In this document: piece by piece, positions 52,661 to 63,182 of the stretch | Position numbering within the stretch: position 1 is the first letter of the stretch | Layout of the letters: every line of letters begins with the position of its first letter | From: Polaromonas sp. CG_9.7 | Lineage (GTDB): Bacteria; Pseudomonadota; Gammaproteobacteria; Burkholderiales; Burkholderiaceae_C | NCBI RefSeq assembly: GCF_015752205.1 | Contig: NZ_JADOVG010000018.1 | Span: 1-64,000 of the forward strand | DNA length: 64,000 bases | Reading direction: 5' to 3' | Translations under genes and position numbers: made by a program | Notes under the pieces: model-generated | Databases searched by the model: none | Told to the model about the DNA's origin: nothing | Seen by the model: the letters and a program-made list of their open reading frames with translations, nothing else

Positions 52661-53362
52661 TCAGCCCGCGCCAGCCGGCTTTCGACCAGTTTGAATTACT
52701 TTGCCCAGCACCAGCACCAGCAGCGCACCGGCAGCGGCTACGGCATAGCCCCAGTACGCGCCTTCGGGCAGGTAGGGAGCCAGAGCCGGATCGGTGTAAG
52801 CCATCTGACCCGCAATCCAGCCAAGCAGCATGGCACCCAGGGTGATGACGACCGGAAAGCGTTCCATCAGCTTGAGCACCAACTGGCTGCCACCGATGAT
52901 GATGGGAATGCTCACCAACAAACCAAAAATCACCAGCGCCAACTGGTGCTCCTGGTGCGCGCCCTGCGCCGCGCCGGCAATCGCCAGCACGTTGTCCACG
53001 CTCATGACCAGATCGGCAATGATGACGGTCTTGACGGCGCCCCAGAGCTTGTCGCTGGAGCTGATGTTGTGATCGCCTTCCGCTTCGGGCACCAGCAGCT
53101 TCACGCCGATCCACAGCAGCAGCAAGGCGCCGACGATTTTCAGGTACGGAATGGCCAGCAGCGCCAGCGCAAAGGCAATCAGGATCACGCGCAGGATGAT
53201 GGCGCCGGCCGTGCCGTAGATGATGCCTTTGGTGCGCTGCTGGGCCGGCAGGTTCCGGCAGGCCAGTGCAATCACCACAGCATTGTCGCCCCCCAGCAAA
53301 ATGTCGATCATGATGATCTGCCCCACTGCCAGCCAGAAGCTGGCGGTCATGAACTCTTCCAT
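52661..53362 (-). CDS. TerC family membrane protein, YjbE type
   Basis: The 233-residue protein has seven predicted helices and the TerC acidic motifs (IDILLGGDNAVVIALACR and IIADLVMSVDNVLAIAGAA). The YjbE-type group has been connected with metal (Mn2+) export into secreted proteins; this is family knowledge. ATG 53362 and an ATG five codons later are both possible. Unlike the other TerC gene in this window, no riboswitch-like leader is visible before it. Confidence 0.85.
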   Translation of the reverse strand: MEEFMTASFWLAVGQIIMIDILLGGDNAVVIALACRNLPAQQRTKGIIYGTAGAIILRVILIAFALALLAIPYLKIVGALLLLWIGVKLLVPEAEGDHNISSSDKLWGAVKTVIIADLVMSVDNVLAIAGAAQGAHQEHQLALVIFGLLVSIPIIIGGSQLVLKLMERFPVVITLGAMLLGWIAGQMAYTDPALAPYLPEGAYWGYAVAAAGALLVLVLGKVIQTGRKPAGAG

Positions 53363-53385
53363 GGAAACCTCGTGAAAAATGAAAA

Positions 53386-53415
53386 AGACCGATTGTCAGT
53401 GATGACAACCGGTCT
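53386..53415 (-). terminator. terminator of sucCD
   Basis: On the minus strand AGACCGGTTGTCA and TGACAATCGGTCT form a long stem, followed by TTTTCATTTTTC. It lies 62 bp after the sucD stop. Confidence 0.8.
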
Positions 53416-53477
53416 GTCTGTTGTGGCTAACCGCAATACGCGCTACGTTCAAGGCGCGGATTGCGGCAGCGAAGCAC

Positions 53478-54374
53478 TTATTTCAGCAGGGCTTTGAGCA
53501 ACTTCGCCATTTCCGACGGATTGCGCGTGATGGTGAAGCCGCAGGCTTCCATGATCGCCAGCTTGGCGTCGGCCGTGTCAGCGCCGCCAGAAATCAAGGC
53601 ACCGGCATGGCCCATGCGCTTGCCGGCCGGGGCCGTCACGCCAGCGATGAAGCCGACGATAGGTTTTTTCATGTTCAGCTTGCACCATTCAGCCGCTTCG
53701 GCTTCGTCCGGGCCGCCGATTTCGCCAATCATGATGACCGCGTCGGTGTTCGGGTCGTCATTGAAGGCGCGCATCACGTCGATGTGCTTGAGGCCATTGA
53801 TCGGGTCGCCGCCAATGCCGACAGCCGTGGACTGGCCCAGGCCGATTTCGGTCAGTTGCGCCACAGCTTCGTAGGTCAGCGTGCCTGAGCGGCTCACAAC
53901 GCCAATGCGGCCGGCGCGGTGGATGTGACCGGGCATGATGCCGATCTTGATCTCGTCAGGCGTGATCAGGCCGGGGCAGTTGGGGCCGAGCAGCAGCGTG
54001 CGCTTGCCGCCGGCGGCTTCCTTGGCTTTCATGCGGTTGCGCACTTCGAGCATGTCCTTGACCGGAATGCCTTCGGTGATGCAGATGGCCAGGTCGAGGT
54101 TGGCTTCGACGGCTTCCCAGATGGCGGCAGCGGCGCCTGCGGGCGGCACGTAGATGACCGACACGGTCGCGCCAGTGGCATTGGCCGCTTCGCTCACGTT
54201 GGCAAAAATCGGGATGCCTTCGAAGTCTTCGCCGGCGCGCTTGGGGTTCACGCCCGCCACGAACGCTTCGCGTCCGTTGGCATAGTCGCGGCACATGCGG
54301 GTGTGGAATTGACCGGTCTTGCCGGTAATGCCTTGCGTGATGACTTTGGTATTTTTGTTGATGTAGATAGACAT
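53478..54374 (-). CDS. sucD: succinyl-CoA synthetase subunit alpha
   Basis: SucD with SucC interconverts succinyl-CoA and succinate, forming ATP or GTP in the TCA cycle. The 298-residue protein begins MSIYINKNTKVITQGITGKT with the CoA-binding fold. It has the phospho-histidine loop near residue 246 (MGHAGALISGG) and LGPNCPGLITPDE. The gene follows sucC by 65 bp and is closed by a strong terminator. Confidence 0.95.
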   Translation of the reverse strand: MSIYINKNTKVITQGITGKTGQFHTRMCRDYANGREAFVAGVNPKRAGEDFEGIPIFANVSEAANATGATVSVIYVPPAGAAAAIWEAVEANLDLAICITEGIPVKDMLEVRNRMKAKEAAGGKRTLLLGPNCPGLITPDEIKIGIMPGHIHRAGRIGVVSRSGTLTYEAVAQLTEIGLGQSTAVGIGGDPINGLKHIDVMRAFNDDPNTDAVIMIGEIGGPDEAEAAEWCKLNMKKPIVGFIAGVTAPAGKRMGHAGALISGGADTADAKLAIMEACGFTITRNPSEMAKLLKALLK

Positions 54375-54439
54375 GGGATTACCTATTCAGTTGGGGACAG
54401 AACTGGCCTGCTGCGCAGTCTGCGGTCTGTCCCACACAA

Positions 54440-55603
<1,164 letters not shown>

Positions 55604-55844
55604 GAAAAAACCTTCAGGATTCAGTAAGAAGAGGGGTGCAACAGGAGCTGGGCAAGGCTGTTGGGAAGTGAAAAACAGGCCATATCGGCGCAAAACCAGC
55701 ATGTTAGCGTTTACTGCAGGCAGCAGCATGGAACTGTATCATGCTGCGATGCACCAAACTTATCTGGTTCTTACACAGACAAGTGCGAAAAACCGAACCC
55801 GAAATATTGGCCCTGTGAAACAGTGGTTTTAGCTGAAAGTATTT

Positions 55845-56756
55845 ATGCCCAAAATTTTCATCGACGGCGAAGCCGGCACCACCGGCCTGCAGATTCGTGA
55901 ACGTCTGCAGGCCATGCCGCAGATCGAACTGGTCAGCATTGCGCCCGAGTTGCGCAAGGACCCGACCGCCAAGCGCGACCTGATGGCGCAGGTGGACCTG
56001 GTCATTTTGTGCCTGCATGACGACGCAGCACGTGAGTCGGTCGCCATGATCGACTCACTGCCGGGCAAAAAACCCAAGATCATCGACGCCTCGACCGCGC
56101 ACCGCACGGCGCCGGACTGGGTATTTGGTTTTCCCGAACTGATGGTAGGCCAGCGCGAAGCCATCATGGCCGCCGACCGTGTGGCCAATCCCGGTTGTTA
56201 CGCCACCGGCGCCATTGCACTGATTCGGCCGCTGGTCGATGCAGGCTTGATGCCAGCCGACTTTCCCTTGAGCCTGCCGTCGATCAGCGGCTATTCGGGC
56301 GGTGGCCGCCAGATGATCGAAGCCTACGAAGCAGGCACCGCGCCCGCTTTCGAGCTGTACGGCCTGAGCCTGGAGCATAAGCACCTGCCCGAGATCATGA
56401 AATACACCGGCATGCGCCGCCGGCCGGTGTTCATTCCGTCGGTCGGCAACTTCATCCAGGGCATGCTGGTGCAGTTGCCGCTCCACCTGGACCTGCTGCC
56501 CGGTCAGCCGAGCGCCGCGCAAGTCCACGAGGTGCTGGCCAAGCATTACACCGGCAGCCAATGGGTGACAGTGGAAGCCGCACCCGAGTCGGGCAAGCTG
56601 GACGCCGTGGCGCTGAAAGACAGCAACAAGATGGAGTTGCGCGTGTTCGGCAACGACGCCCACCACCATGCGGTGCTGGTGGCGCGGCTGGACAACCTGG
56701 GCAAGGGCGCCTCGGGCGCGGCAGTGCAAAACCTGCAATTGATGCTGGGGCTTTGA
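55845..56756 (+). CDS. argC: N-acetyl-gamma-glutamyl-phosphate reductase (type 2)
   Basis: ArgC reduces N-acetylglutamyl phosphate to the semialdehyde in arginine synthesis. The 303-residue length and [20 protein letters not shown] start mark the shorter type 2 form. The catalytic Cys118 lies in [15 protein letters not shown], and [14 protein letters not shown] and LEHKHLPEI are also visible. It is divergent from sucC. Confidence 0.93.
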   Translation: MPKIFIDGEAGTTGLQIRERLQAMPQIELVSIAPELRKDPTAKRDLMAQVDLVILCLHDDAARESVAMIDSLPGKKPKIIDASTAHRTAPDWVFGFPELMVGQREAIMAADRVANPGCYATGAIALIRPLVDAGLMPADFPLSLPSISGYSGGGRQMIEAYEAGTAPAFELYGLSLEHKHLPEIMKYTGMRRRPVFIPSVGNFIQGMLVQLPLHLDLLPGQPSAAQVHEVLAKHYTGSQWVTVEAAPESGKLDAVALKDSNKMELRVFGNDAHHHAVLVARLDNLGKGASGAAVQNLQLMLGL

Positions 56757-56819
56757 CCCTTGGCAGTCATGAAGCCTCAAGACCCCAAGCGCTTTGACCT
56801 GACAGAAGGCCTGGTCACG

Positions 56820-57902
56820 ATGAAGGCCGTGGTCACGACCGGCCATGGCGGCTACGAGCAGCTGGTGTACCGGGACGTCCCGGTTCCCGTTCCGGGCCCA
56901 GGCGAGGTCTTGCTGCAGGTGCTGGCTTCCAGCGTCAACAACACCGACATCAATACCCGCCTGGGCTGGTACTCGGCCACCGTCACCACCGCCACGCAAG
57001 ACGCGGCAACGGCAAGGGATGCCAACGCGGCCAGCCCGACACCCGACGGCGGCTGGGGCCAGCCCACGCCGTTTCCCTTTATCCAGGGCACCGACTGCTG
57101 CGGCCGCGTGGTGGCCGTGGCGCCGGGTGGCGACGCGCGCCTGATCGGGCAGCGCGTGCTGGTGCGGCCCAGCATCCGGCCTTCGGGCTTCGACGCTCTG
57201 GACAACCTCTGGATGGGCTCGGACTTTGACGGCGCCTTCGCGCAGTTCGTCAAGGTGCCCGCCAGCGAGGTGTTTGCAGTTAACAGCGACTGGAGCGATG
57301 CCGAACTGGCCACCATCCCGTGCGCCTACGGCACCGCCGAAAACATGCTGCACCGGGCCAATTTGCGCGCCGGCGAGCAGGTCGTGGTGGCGGGCGCGTC
57401 GGGCGGCGTCGGCTCAGCCGTGGTGCAGCTGGCCAAGCGGCGCGGCGCCATCGTCACGGCCATCGCGGGGAAATCCAAAATGGGCCACGTGAAGTCGCTG
57501 GGCGCCGACCGCGTGGTGGCGCGCGATGACGACCTGGTGGCCTGCCTGGGCGAAAACACCGTGGACCTGGTGGTGGACAACGTCGCCGGGCCGGCATTTG
57601 GCGACATGCTCAAGCTGCTCAAGCCGGGCGGCCGCTATGTCTCGTCGGGCGCGATTGCCGGCCCGCTGGTGACGCTGGACCTGCGCACGCTGTACCTGAA
57701 GAACCTCACGCTGCTGGGCTGTACCGCCTGGGACGAGCCGGTGTTTGCCAACCTGGTGGCCTACATCGAGCGCGGCGAACTGCGGCCGCTGGTGGCGCAA
57801 AGCTTTGCGCTGGCGCAGATCGCGCAGGCGCAGCGCGCGTTTCTGGACAAAACCCATGTCGGCAAGTTCGTGCTGATTCCGCCCGCACCAGGCCAGGCGT
57901 GA
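56820..57902 (+). CDS. zinc-type/quinone oxidoreductase-like MDR protein
   Basis: The protein of 360 residues (from ATG 56820) belongs to the medium-chain dehydrogenase superfamily. A GroES-like N-terminal part has PGEVLLQVLASSVNNTDINT and PFIQGTDCCGRVVAVAP. The Rossmann motif GASGGVGSAVVQLAKRRGA follows. An upstream ATG at 56769 in the same frame would add 17 residues. The substrate is unknown. The gene follows argC by 63 bp, but no pathway link is apparent. Confidence 0.75.
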   Translation: MKAVVTTGHGGYEQLVYRDVPVPVPGPGEVLLQVLASSVNNTDINTRLGWYSATVTTATQDAATARDANAASPTPDGGWGQPTPFPFIQGTDCCGRVVAVAPGGDARLIGQRVLVRPSIRPSGFDALDNLWMGSDFDGAFAQFVKVPASEVFAVNSDWSDAELATIPCAYGTAENMLHRANLRAGEQVVVAGASGGVGSAVVQLAKRRGAIVTAIAGKSKMGHVKSLGADRVVARDDDLVACLGENTVDLVVDNVAGPAFGDMLKLLKPGGRYVSSGAIAGPLVTLDLRTLYLKNLTLLGCTAWDEPVFANLVAYIERGELRPLVAQSFALAQIAQAQRAFLDKTHVGKFVLIPPAPGQA

Positions 57903-57954
57903 CGCCGCTTGGCGGGGATGTCGGATTACGCTGCGCTAATTCGGCCTACGCGAG

Positions 57955-58428
57955 CTAGTCCTCGTCCGCGTGCGTCACGACGCGGTGAATCACGTCGCCG
58001 CCAAAGCCCCGGGCGGCCAGAAAGCGCATCTGCTTGGCGCGTCCGGCCGCGTCCGGCGCGGGGCCGTCAAACTTCTTGCGCCAGATCTCGCGAGCGCGCT
58101 CCAGTTCGCTGGCCTTGAGGCGGCTCACTGCCTCGGCCACCGCCTCGGCGCCCAGCCCCTTGTTCAGCAGTTCGTACTTGATGCGTGAAGCGCCAAAGCG
58201 GCTGGCGCGGCGGTTGATGACCGATTCAACAACCCGCGCCTCGCTGATGAAATCCTTGGCCTGCAATTCATCCAGCACCTGCGCCAGCTGGCCGGGCGTT
58301 TCCTCGTGGTCTTTGAGCTTGCGCTCCAGCTCGGCGCGCGAATGCTCGCGGCCTGCCAGGTAACGCAGGGCGCGGCCTTTGAGCGACAGGCCAAAGCCCG
58401 CACGGGCGGCGGGTTTGGCTGAGCTCAT
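57955..58428 (-). CDS. recX: RecA regulatory protein RecX
   Basis: RecX binds RecA filaments and limits their activity. The 157-residue protein has the helical repeats of the family (KGRALRYLAGREHSRAELER, then VVESVINRRASRFGASRIKY, and FDGPAPDAAGRAKQMRFLAA). It is directly downstream of recA on the same strand, separated by about 112 bp that hold a repeat element, so it is probably transcribed with recA by read-through. Confidence 0.9.
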   Translation of the reverse strand: MSSAKPAARAGFGLSLKGRALRYLAGREHSRAELERKLKDHEETPGQLAQVLDELQAKDFISEARVVESVINRRASRFGASRIKYELLNKGLGAEAVAEAVSRLKASELERAREIWRKKFDGPAPDAAGRAKQMRFLAARGFGGDVIHRVVTHADED

Positions 58429-58461
58429 GCGGTGGCTGCCAGGCAAGCAGGCAATGCACAA

Positions 58462-58540
58462 TACCTTGCAGCTATATTTTCAATAGCTGCATATGCATAT
58501 GGGGATTGCGCAAACGCCTTGTTTTGCATACAAAACCAGC
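58462..58540 (-). repeat. short AT-rich dispersed element between recA and recX
   Basis: On the minus strand GGCGTTTGCGCAATCCCCAT leads to GCAGCTATTGAAAATATAGC. It touches the recA stop codon and leaves only a short gap before recX. Confidence 0.6.
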
Positions 58541-59704
58541 TCAAGACTCGATCGGTGCGGCCGGTGGCAAAGGCGCCAGCGGTGCTTTGTCGGCTATCGC
58601 TTTCAAAGGCTTTTCTGCCTTGTCGGCTTTCTCGGGCTTGGTGGCTTTTTCAGGCTCGGCGCCGCCTTGCGCCGCCTGCACTGGCGGAATGCCCAGCGAT
58701 TCGCGGACCTTGTTCTCGATCTCGATGGCCAGCGCCGGGTTTTCCTTCAGGAATTCGCGCGAGTTGTCGCGGCCCTGGCCGATTTTCTCGCCCTTGTAGG
58801 CGTACCAGGCACCGGCTTTTTCAACGATGTGGCCGGCCACGCCCAGGTCCAGTACCTCGCCCAGCCGGCTGATGCCTTCGCCGTACAAAATATCGAACTC
58901 GGCCATCTTGAATGGCGAAGCCACCTTGTTCTTCACCACCTTGACGCGGGTTTCGTTGCCGATGACCTCGTCGCCCTTCTTGATCGAGCCGATGCGGCGA
59001 ATGTCCAGCCGCACCGACGCATAGAATTTCAGCGCATTGCCGCCGGTCGTGGTTTCCGGCGAGCCGAACATCACACCGATCTTCATGCGGATCTGGTTGA
59101 TGAAAATCACCATGCAATTGGCCTTCTTGATGGTGGCGGTCAGCTTGCGCAGCGCCTGGCTCATCAAACGGGCTTGCAGGCCCGGCAGTGAGTCGCCCAT
59201 CTCGCCTTCGAGTTCGGCCTTGGGGGTGAGCGCCGCCACCGAGTCGATGACGATCAGGTCAACCGCGCCGGAGCGCGTCAGCGAATCGACGATTTCAAGC
59301 GCCTGCTCACCGGTGTCTGGCTGCGAGATCAGCAGTTCCTGCAGGTTGACGCCCAACTTTTGCGCGTACTGGATGTCCAGTGCATGCTCGGCATCGACGA
59401 AGGCGCAGGTGCCGCCGATTTTCTGCATCTCGGCAATGACCTGCAGCGTCAGCGTGGTTTTGCCCGACGACTCGGGGCCGTAGATTTCAACCACCCGGCC
59501 GCGCGGCAAGCCGCCGACGCCGAGCGCAATGTCCAGTCCCAGCGAGCCGGTGGACACCACCTGAATGTCTTCAATCACCTCGCCGGCGCCCAGCTTCATG
59601 ATGGTGCCTTTGCCAAATTGCTTTTCAATCTGGGCCAGCGCGGCGGCCAGCGCCTTGGCTTTTTCGGTGTTCAGGCCGGGAGCGTTCTTGTTCGGTGCGT
59701 CCAT
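58541..59704 (-). CDS. recA: recombinase A
   Basis: RecA forms filaments on single-stranded DNA for recombination and for inducing LexA cleavage. The 387-residue protein has Walker [10 protein letters not shown] near residue 75, the [20 protein letters not shown] loop and [20 protein letters not shown]. The last 40 residues form a Lys/Ala/Pro/Glu tail ([20 protein letters not shown]) that is longer and more mixed in charge than the acidic tail of E. coli RecA. Possible SOS boxes lie about 70-100 bp upstream. Confidence 0.97.
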   Translation of the reverse strand: MDAPNKNAPGLNTEKAKALAAALAQIEKQFGKGTIMKLGAGEVIEDIQVVSTGSLGLDIALGVGGLPRGRVVEIYGPESSGKTTLTLQVIAEMQKIGGTCAFVDAEHALDIQYAQKLGVNLQELLISQPDTGEQALEIVDSLTRSGAVDLIVIDSVAALTPKAELEGEMGDSLPGLQARLMSQALRKLTATIKKANCMVIFINQIRMKIGVMFGSPETTTGGNALKFYASVRLDIRRIGSIKKGDEVIGNETRVKVVKNKVASPFKMAEFDILYGEGISRLGEVLDLGVAGHIVEKAGAWYAYKGEKIGQGRDNSREFLKENPALAIEIENKVRESLGIPPVQAAQGGAEPEKATKPEKADKAEKPLKAIADKAPLAPLPPAAPIES

Positions 59705-59772
59705 GAGGAATTTCCTTAAAAATCAATACGGTAAAAAGTTTTTGCACGCACTTTTCACCAAGAATTTCAGAC

Positions 59773-59806
59773 TGCCACTTGATGCAGTACTGGGTGCATG
59801 AACAGT
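59773..59806 (-). promoter_or_regulatory. two CTG-N10-CAG sites upstream of recA (candidate LexA boxes)
   Basis: On the minus strand CTGTTCATGCACCCAG (59791-59806) and CTGCATCAAGTGGCAG (59773-59788) both fit CTG-N10-CAG, 18 bp apart. The first is closer to the consensus CTGT half-site. Binding is inferred from position and pattern. Confidence 0.6.
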
Positions 59807-59892
59807 ACTTTATGGGCAACATAGGTCAAAGTAAACCCCATTTTTAGTCAGTTTGCCTGATTAAATTTTGCTGTTTCAGTTAGCATGGCCGG

Positions 59893-60390
59893 ATGGATGA
59901 AACAACCCTCCCAAGCGCCCATGCAGGCTACGACACCACCTGGCGGCTGACGCACCTGGGCCGCCTGATGGGCGAGGCGTTGCGCCGTTTTGACGCGCGG
60001 GTGCTGGCGCTGATGGCCGGCAGCATCGACGTGCCGCTGGCGCTGTCCAACCTGGCAGCGCGCGACCAGGTGGGGGCGGCGCACATTCACATCACCCGGC
60101 ATCTGGCCGTGGGCGGCTCGCGCCTGACCGACCTGGCGCTCAGTGCCGGCATGAGCAAGCAGGCCATGGGCGAGCTGGTGGACCAGTGCGAAGCCTGGGG
60201 CATCGTCCGGCGCGAAGCCGACCCGTACGACCGGCGCGCCCGGCGCGTGGTGTTCACCGAATCCGGCCTGGCCTGGCTGGAGGCTTTTCGCTGCGCCGTG
60301 GTGCAGGCCGAAGATGAATTCCGGCGTGCGGTGGGTGCCGATGTGGCGACGGTGGTAGCGCTGGGGCTTGAAGCGTATGCCGTGCCCTGA
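59893..60390 (+). CDS. MarR family transcriptional regulator
   Basis: The 165-residue protein has the MarR winged helix: AHIHITRHLAVGGSRLTDLA, LSAGMSKQAMGELVDQCE as recognition helix, and the wing ADPYDRRARRVVFTESGLAW. The N-terminus has a possible dimerisation helix (WRLTHLGRLMGEALRRFDAR). The target and ligand are unknown. It is divergent from recA with a gap of about 190 bp that also holds the recA control sites. Confidence 0.85.
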   Translation: MDETTLPSAHAGYDTTWRLTHLGRLMGEALRRFDARVLALMAGSIDVPLALSNLAARDQVGAAHIHITRHLAVGGSRLTDLALSAGMSKQAMGELVDQCEAWGIVRREADPYDRRARRVVFTESGLAWLEAFRCAVVQAEDEFRRAVGADVATVVALGLEAYAVP

Positions 60391-60534
60391 AAGGACCCGG
60401 CAACATTGCGTGGCCTCCTGACAATCTTGTCAGCAGCATGGCAAATGGTTACCCACCTTGGAGCCTAAAATTGAACGGAGAAAAAACCATCACTCCGCAC
60501 GTCTTGATGCGGCTGATTTCAGGGAGACAAGTCC

Positions 60535-61209
60535 ATGCGTATCTTGATTGCCGAAGACGACCAGGTTCTGGCCGATGGCTTGCTGCGCACCCTGCGTGCG
60601 TCCGGCGCTGCGGCAGACCATGTGGCCAGCGGCACGGAAGCCGATGCTGCGCTGATGACCAACACCGAATTCGACCTGCTGATCCTGGACCTCGGCCTGC
60701 CGAAAATGCATGGCCTGGAGGTGCTCAAGCGCCTGCGCGCGCGCGGCTCCACGCTGCCGGTGCTGATCCTGACGGCGGCCGACAGCGTCGAGGAGCGCGT
60801 CAAGGGACTGGACTACGGCGCCGACGACTACATGGCCAAGCCGTTTTCGCTGCAGGAGCTTGAAGCGCGGGTGCGCGCGCTGGTGCGGCGCGGCATGGGC
60901 GGCGCCAGCAGCACCATCAAGCATGGCCCGCTGGTCTATGACCAGGCCGGCCGGGTGGCGACTTTCGACGGCCAGATGATCGAGCTGTCAGCGCGCGAAC
61001 TGGGCCTGCTCGAAGTGCTGCTGCAGCGCGTCGGCCGCCTGGTCAGCAAGGACCAGCTGGTTGAACGCCTGTGCGAATGGGGCGAGGAAGTCAGCAACAA
61101 CGCCATCGAGGTCTACATTCACCGGCTGCGCAAAAAGATTGAAAAAGGCCCGGTGCGCATCGCCACCGTGCGCGGGCTGGGCTACTGCTTAGAGAAGATT
61201 CCAAGCTAG
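60535..61209 (+). CDS. OmpR-family response regulator (TctD/QseB-like)
   Basis: The 224-residue regulator has a receiver domain (IAEDDQVLADGLL; phospho-acceptor Asp in LLILDLGLPKMHG near 51; Lys in DDYMAKPF near 101). A winged-helix DNA-binding domain follows (LSARELGLLEVLLQRVGRLV, then VSNNAIEVYIHRLRKKIEKG). Its cognate kinase follows after a block of repeats. The closest known pairs are TctDE (tricarboxylate uptake) and QseBC. Confidence 0.88.
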   Translation: MRILIAEDDQVLADGLLRTLRASGAAADHVASGTEADAALMTNTEFDLLILDLGLPKMHGLEVLKRLRARGSTLPVLILTAADSVEERVKGLDYGADDYMAKPFSLQELEARVRALVRRGMGGASSTIKHGPLVYDQAGRVATFDGQMIELSARELGLLEVLLQRVGRLVSKDQLVERLCEWGEEVSNNAIEVYIHRLRKKIEKGPVRIATVRGLGYCLEKIPS

Positions 61210-61211
61210 AG

Positions 61212-61440
61212 ATGGAGCCCCCACGCTCCCCACTGCGTGTGGTTCGCTGCCCCCCGGGGGGGCCGCTGCGCCTGCGGCCCGGCAAAGCCGGTTCCGCGGC
61301 CCCGGCTTGCAATTCGCCGATCAGCGAACGGTCGGAGCCCGCCTTCGCCAGCTCAAGCCGCAGGACCGGCTTTGCCGGACTGCAGGCGGGCGGCCCCCTC
61401 GGGGGGCAGGGAGCTACACGCAGTGAGCGACCGTGGGGGC
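61212..61440. repeat. inverted pair of palindromic repeats between response regulator and kinase genes
   Basis: A forward copy at about 61212-61310 (CCCCACGCTCCCCACTGCGT, then GCTGCGCCTGCGGCCCGGCA) is followed by a reverse copy at about 61355-61440 (CCGGCTTTGCCGG, CCCCCTCGGGGGGCAGGGAG). The kinase start follows within five bases. The two copies could pair into a long hairpin in the mRNA. Confidence 0.85.
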
Positions 61441-61444
61441 CTTC

Positions 61445-62884
61445 ATGAGGCTTTTTCAACGCGAGCGACGCAGCCTGTTCGGCGAGATTCTGGACTGGAT
61501 GCTCACGCCGCTGCTGCTGCTCTGGCCGATCAGCCTGGTGCTGACCTGGCTGGTGGCGCAGAACATTGCCGGCAAACCCTTCGACCGGGCGCTCGAATAC
61601 AACGTGCAGGCGCTGGCCAAGCTGCTTGTGGTCAAGAACAACCAGGTCCAGTTCAACCTGACCGCACCGGCGCGCGAAATTCTGCGGGCGGACGACACCG
61701 ACCTGATCTACTACCAGGTGATGGGCCCGCACGGTGAATTCCTGGGCGGCGAGCGCGCCATGCCCGCGCCGCCGGACGAAGAAAAACCCGGCGATGGCGA
61801 AGTGCGGCTGCGCGAGGACATCATCCTGGGCGAGGACGTTCGCGTTGCCTACACCTGGATCAAGGTGGACCTGAAAAGCGCCGTGCCAGCCAGCTTGCCG
61901 GTGCTGGTGCAGGTGGCTGAAACGCTGGAAAAGCGCAAGACGCTGGCCACCGAAATCGTCAAGGGCACGATGGTGCCGCAGTTCGTCACGTTGCCGCTGG
62001 CGGTGCTGCTGGTGTGGCTGGCACTGGTGCGCGGCATCAAGCCGCTGGCGCAACTCGAAAAGCGCATTCGTGCCCGCAAACCCGACGACATGAGCCCGCT
62101 CGACGAGACCGGCGTACCGGAAGAAGTCGTGCCGCTGGTCGATTCGGTCAACGACCTGCTGAGCCGGCTGAAGGCATCGCTGTCGACCCAGCGGCGATTC
62201 CTGGCCGATGCTGCGCACCAGCTCAAGACGCCGCTGGCCGGCCTGCGCATGCAAGCCGACCTGGCGCAGCGCGAAACCGATGCAGAGCAGTTGAAAAGTT
62301 CTTTGCGGCAAATCGGCCAGGCCAGCATCCGGGCCACGCACACCGTCAACCAGCTGCTGTCGCTGGCACGCGCCGAAACCACCGGCCGGGCGCTGGCCAA
62401 GCAGCGCGTGGACCTGGTGAAAATCGTTTCAAGCGTCATGGCCGACTCGGTGCCGCGCGCACTGGACAAGCGCATCGACCTGGGCTATGACGGCCCCGAT
62501 GCCGGCGAGAATTCCACCCATCTGCAAGGCAATGCGACTTTGCTGGGCGAGCTGGTGCGCAATCTGGTCGACAACGCCATCAACTACACGCCGGTGGGCG
62601 GCCATGTCACCGTGCGGCTGATGGTTGACCGCTTCAGCGGCATCCTGGTGCTGATCGTCGAGGACTCGGGGCCGGGCATTCCGGAGTCAGAGCGCGAACT
62701 GGTGTTCCAGCCCTTCTACCGGGCGCTGGGAACGAATGTGGACGGCTCGGGCCTGGGCCTGGCCATCGTGCAGGAAATCGCGCAGCAGCATGGCGCGTCG
62801 ATCACGGTCGAAGACGCCGACCTGCCGGGTCATCCGGACTCGCCCGGTACCCGCATCACGCTGCGGTTTATCGGCACGGCTTGA
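61445..62884 (+). CDS. sensor histidine kinase with 2CSK_N-like domain (TctE-like)
   Basis: The 479-residue kinase has two membrane helices (about 17-38 and 182-205) around a 2CSK_N-like sensor part (NIAGKPFDRALEYNVQAL). A HAMP-like linker leads to HisKA with the phospho-His in FLADAAHQLKTPLAGL, then an ATPase domain with NLVDNAINYTP, EDSGPGIP and GSGLGLAIV. ATG 61445 is preferred. It is separated from its response regulator by 235 bp of repeat, unusual for such a pair. Confidence 0.88.
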   Translation: MRLFQRERRSLFGEILDWMLTPLLLLWPISLVLTWLVAQNIAGKPFDRALEYNVQALAKLLVVKNNQVQFNLTAPAREILRADDTDLIYYQVMGPHGEFLGGERAMPAPPDEEKPGDGEVRLREDIILGEDVRVAYTWIKVDLKSAVPASLPVLVQVAETLEKRKTLATEIVKGTMVPQFVTLPLAVLLVWLALVRGIKPLAQLEKRIRARKPDDMSPLDETGVPEEVVPLVDSVNDLLSRLKASLSTQRRFLADAAHQLKTPLAGLRMQADLAQRETDAEQLKSSLRQIGQASIRATHTVNQLLSLARAETTGRALAKQRVDLVKIVSSVMADSVPRALDKRIDLGYDGPDAGENSTHLQGNATLLGELVRNLVDNAINYTPVGGHVTVRLMVDRFSGILVLIVEDSGPGIPESERELVFQPFYRALGTNVDGSGLGLAIVQEIAQQHGASITVEDADLPGHPDSPGTRITLRFIGTA

Positions 62885-62899
62885 GTCAAGCCAGGCAAA

Positions 62900-62985
62900 T
62901 ACCAAAAATATACTAAAACAGGTTCTTGCGCAAGTCCAGCATGCATATACAGCTATTTTTTATATAGCAAAATAACAGGGTCGGC
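62900..62985 (+). repeat. short AT-rich dispersed element after the kinase gene
   Basis: AACAGGTTCTTGCGCAAGTC leads to CATATACAGCTATTTTTTAT and ATAGCAAAATAAC. The remaining bases up to 63182 show no gene. Confidence 0.6.
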
Positions 62986-63182
62986 ATATTCTGGTTACAC
63001 AGACTGGCGGGTACGCCTTCAGGCACCTTGACCAAGCGCGGCATCCTTCAGAGCGAACGCAGCAGCCGCGTTACATCGGGTGTTAGTCCTATACCCACTG
63101 GGCGCTGGCAGGCGCAAACTTCAAGCTTGGCATAACCCGGGCCGGACAGGCGGCCCACCGGACCCACCGCAAGGAGTTCAGC

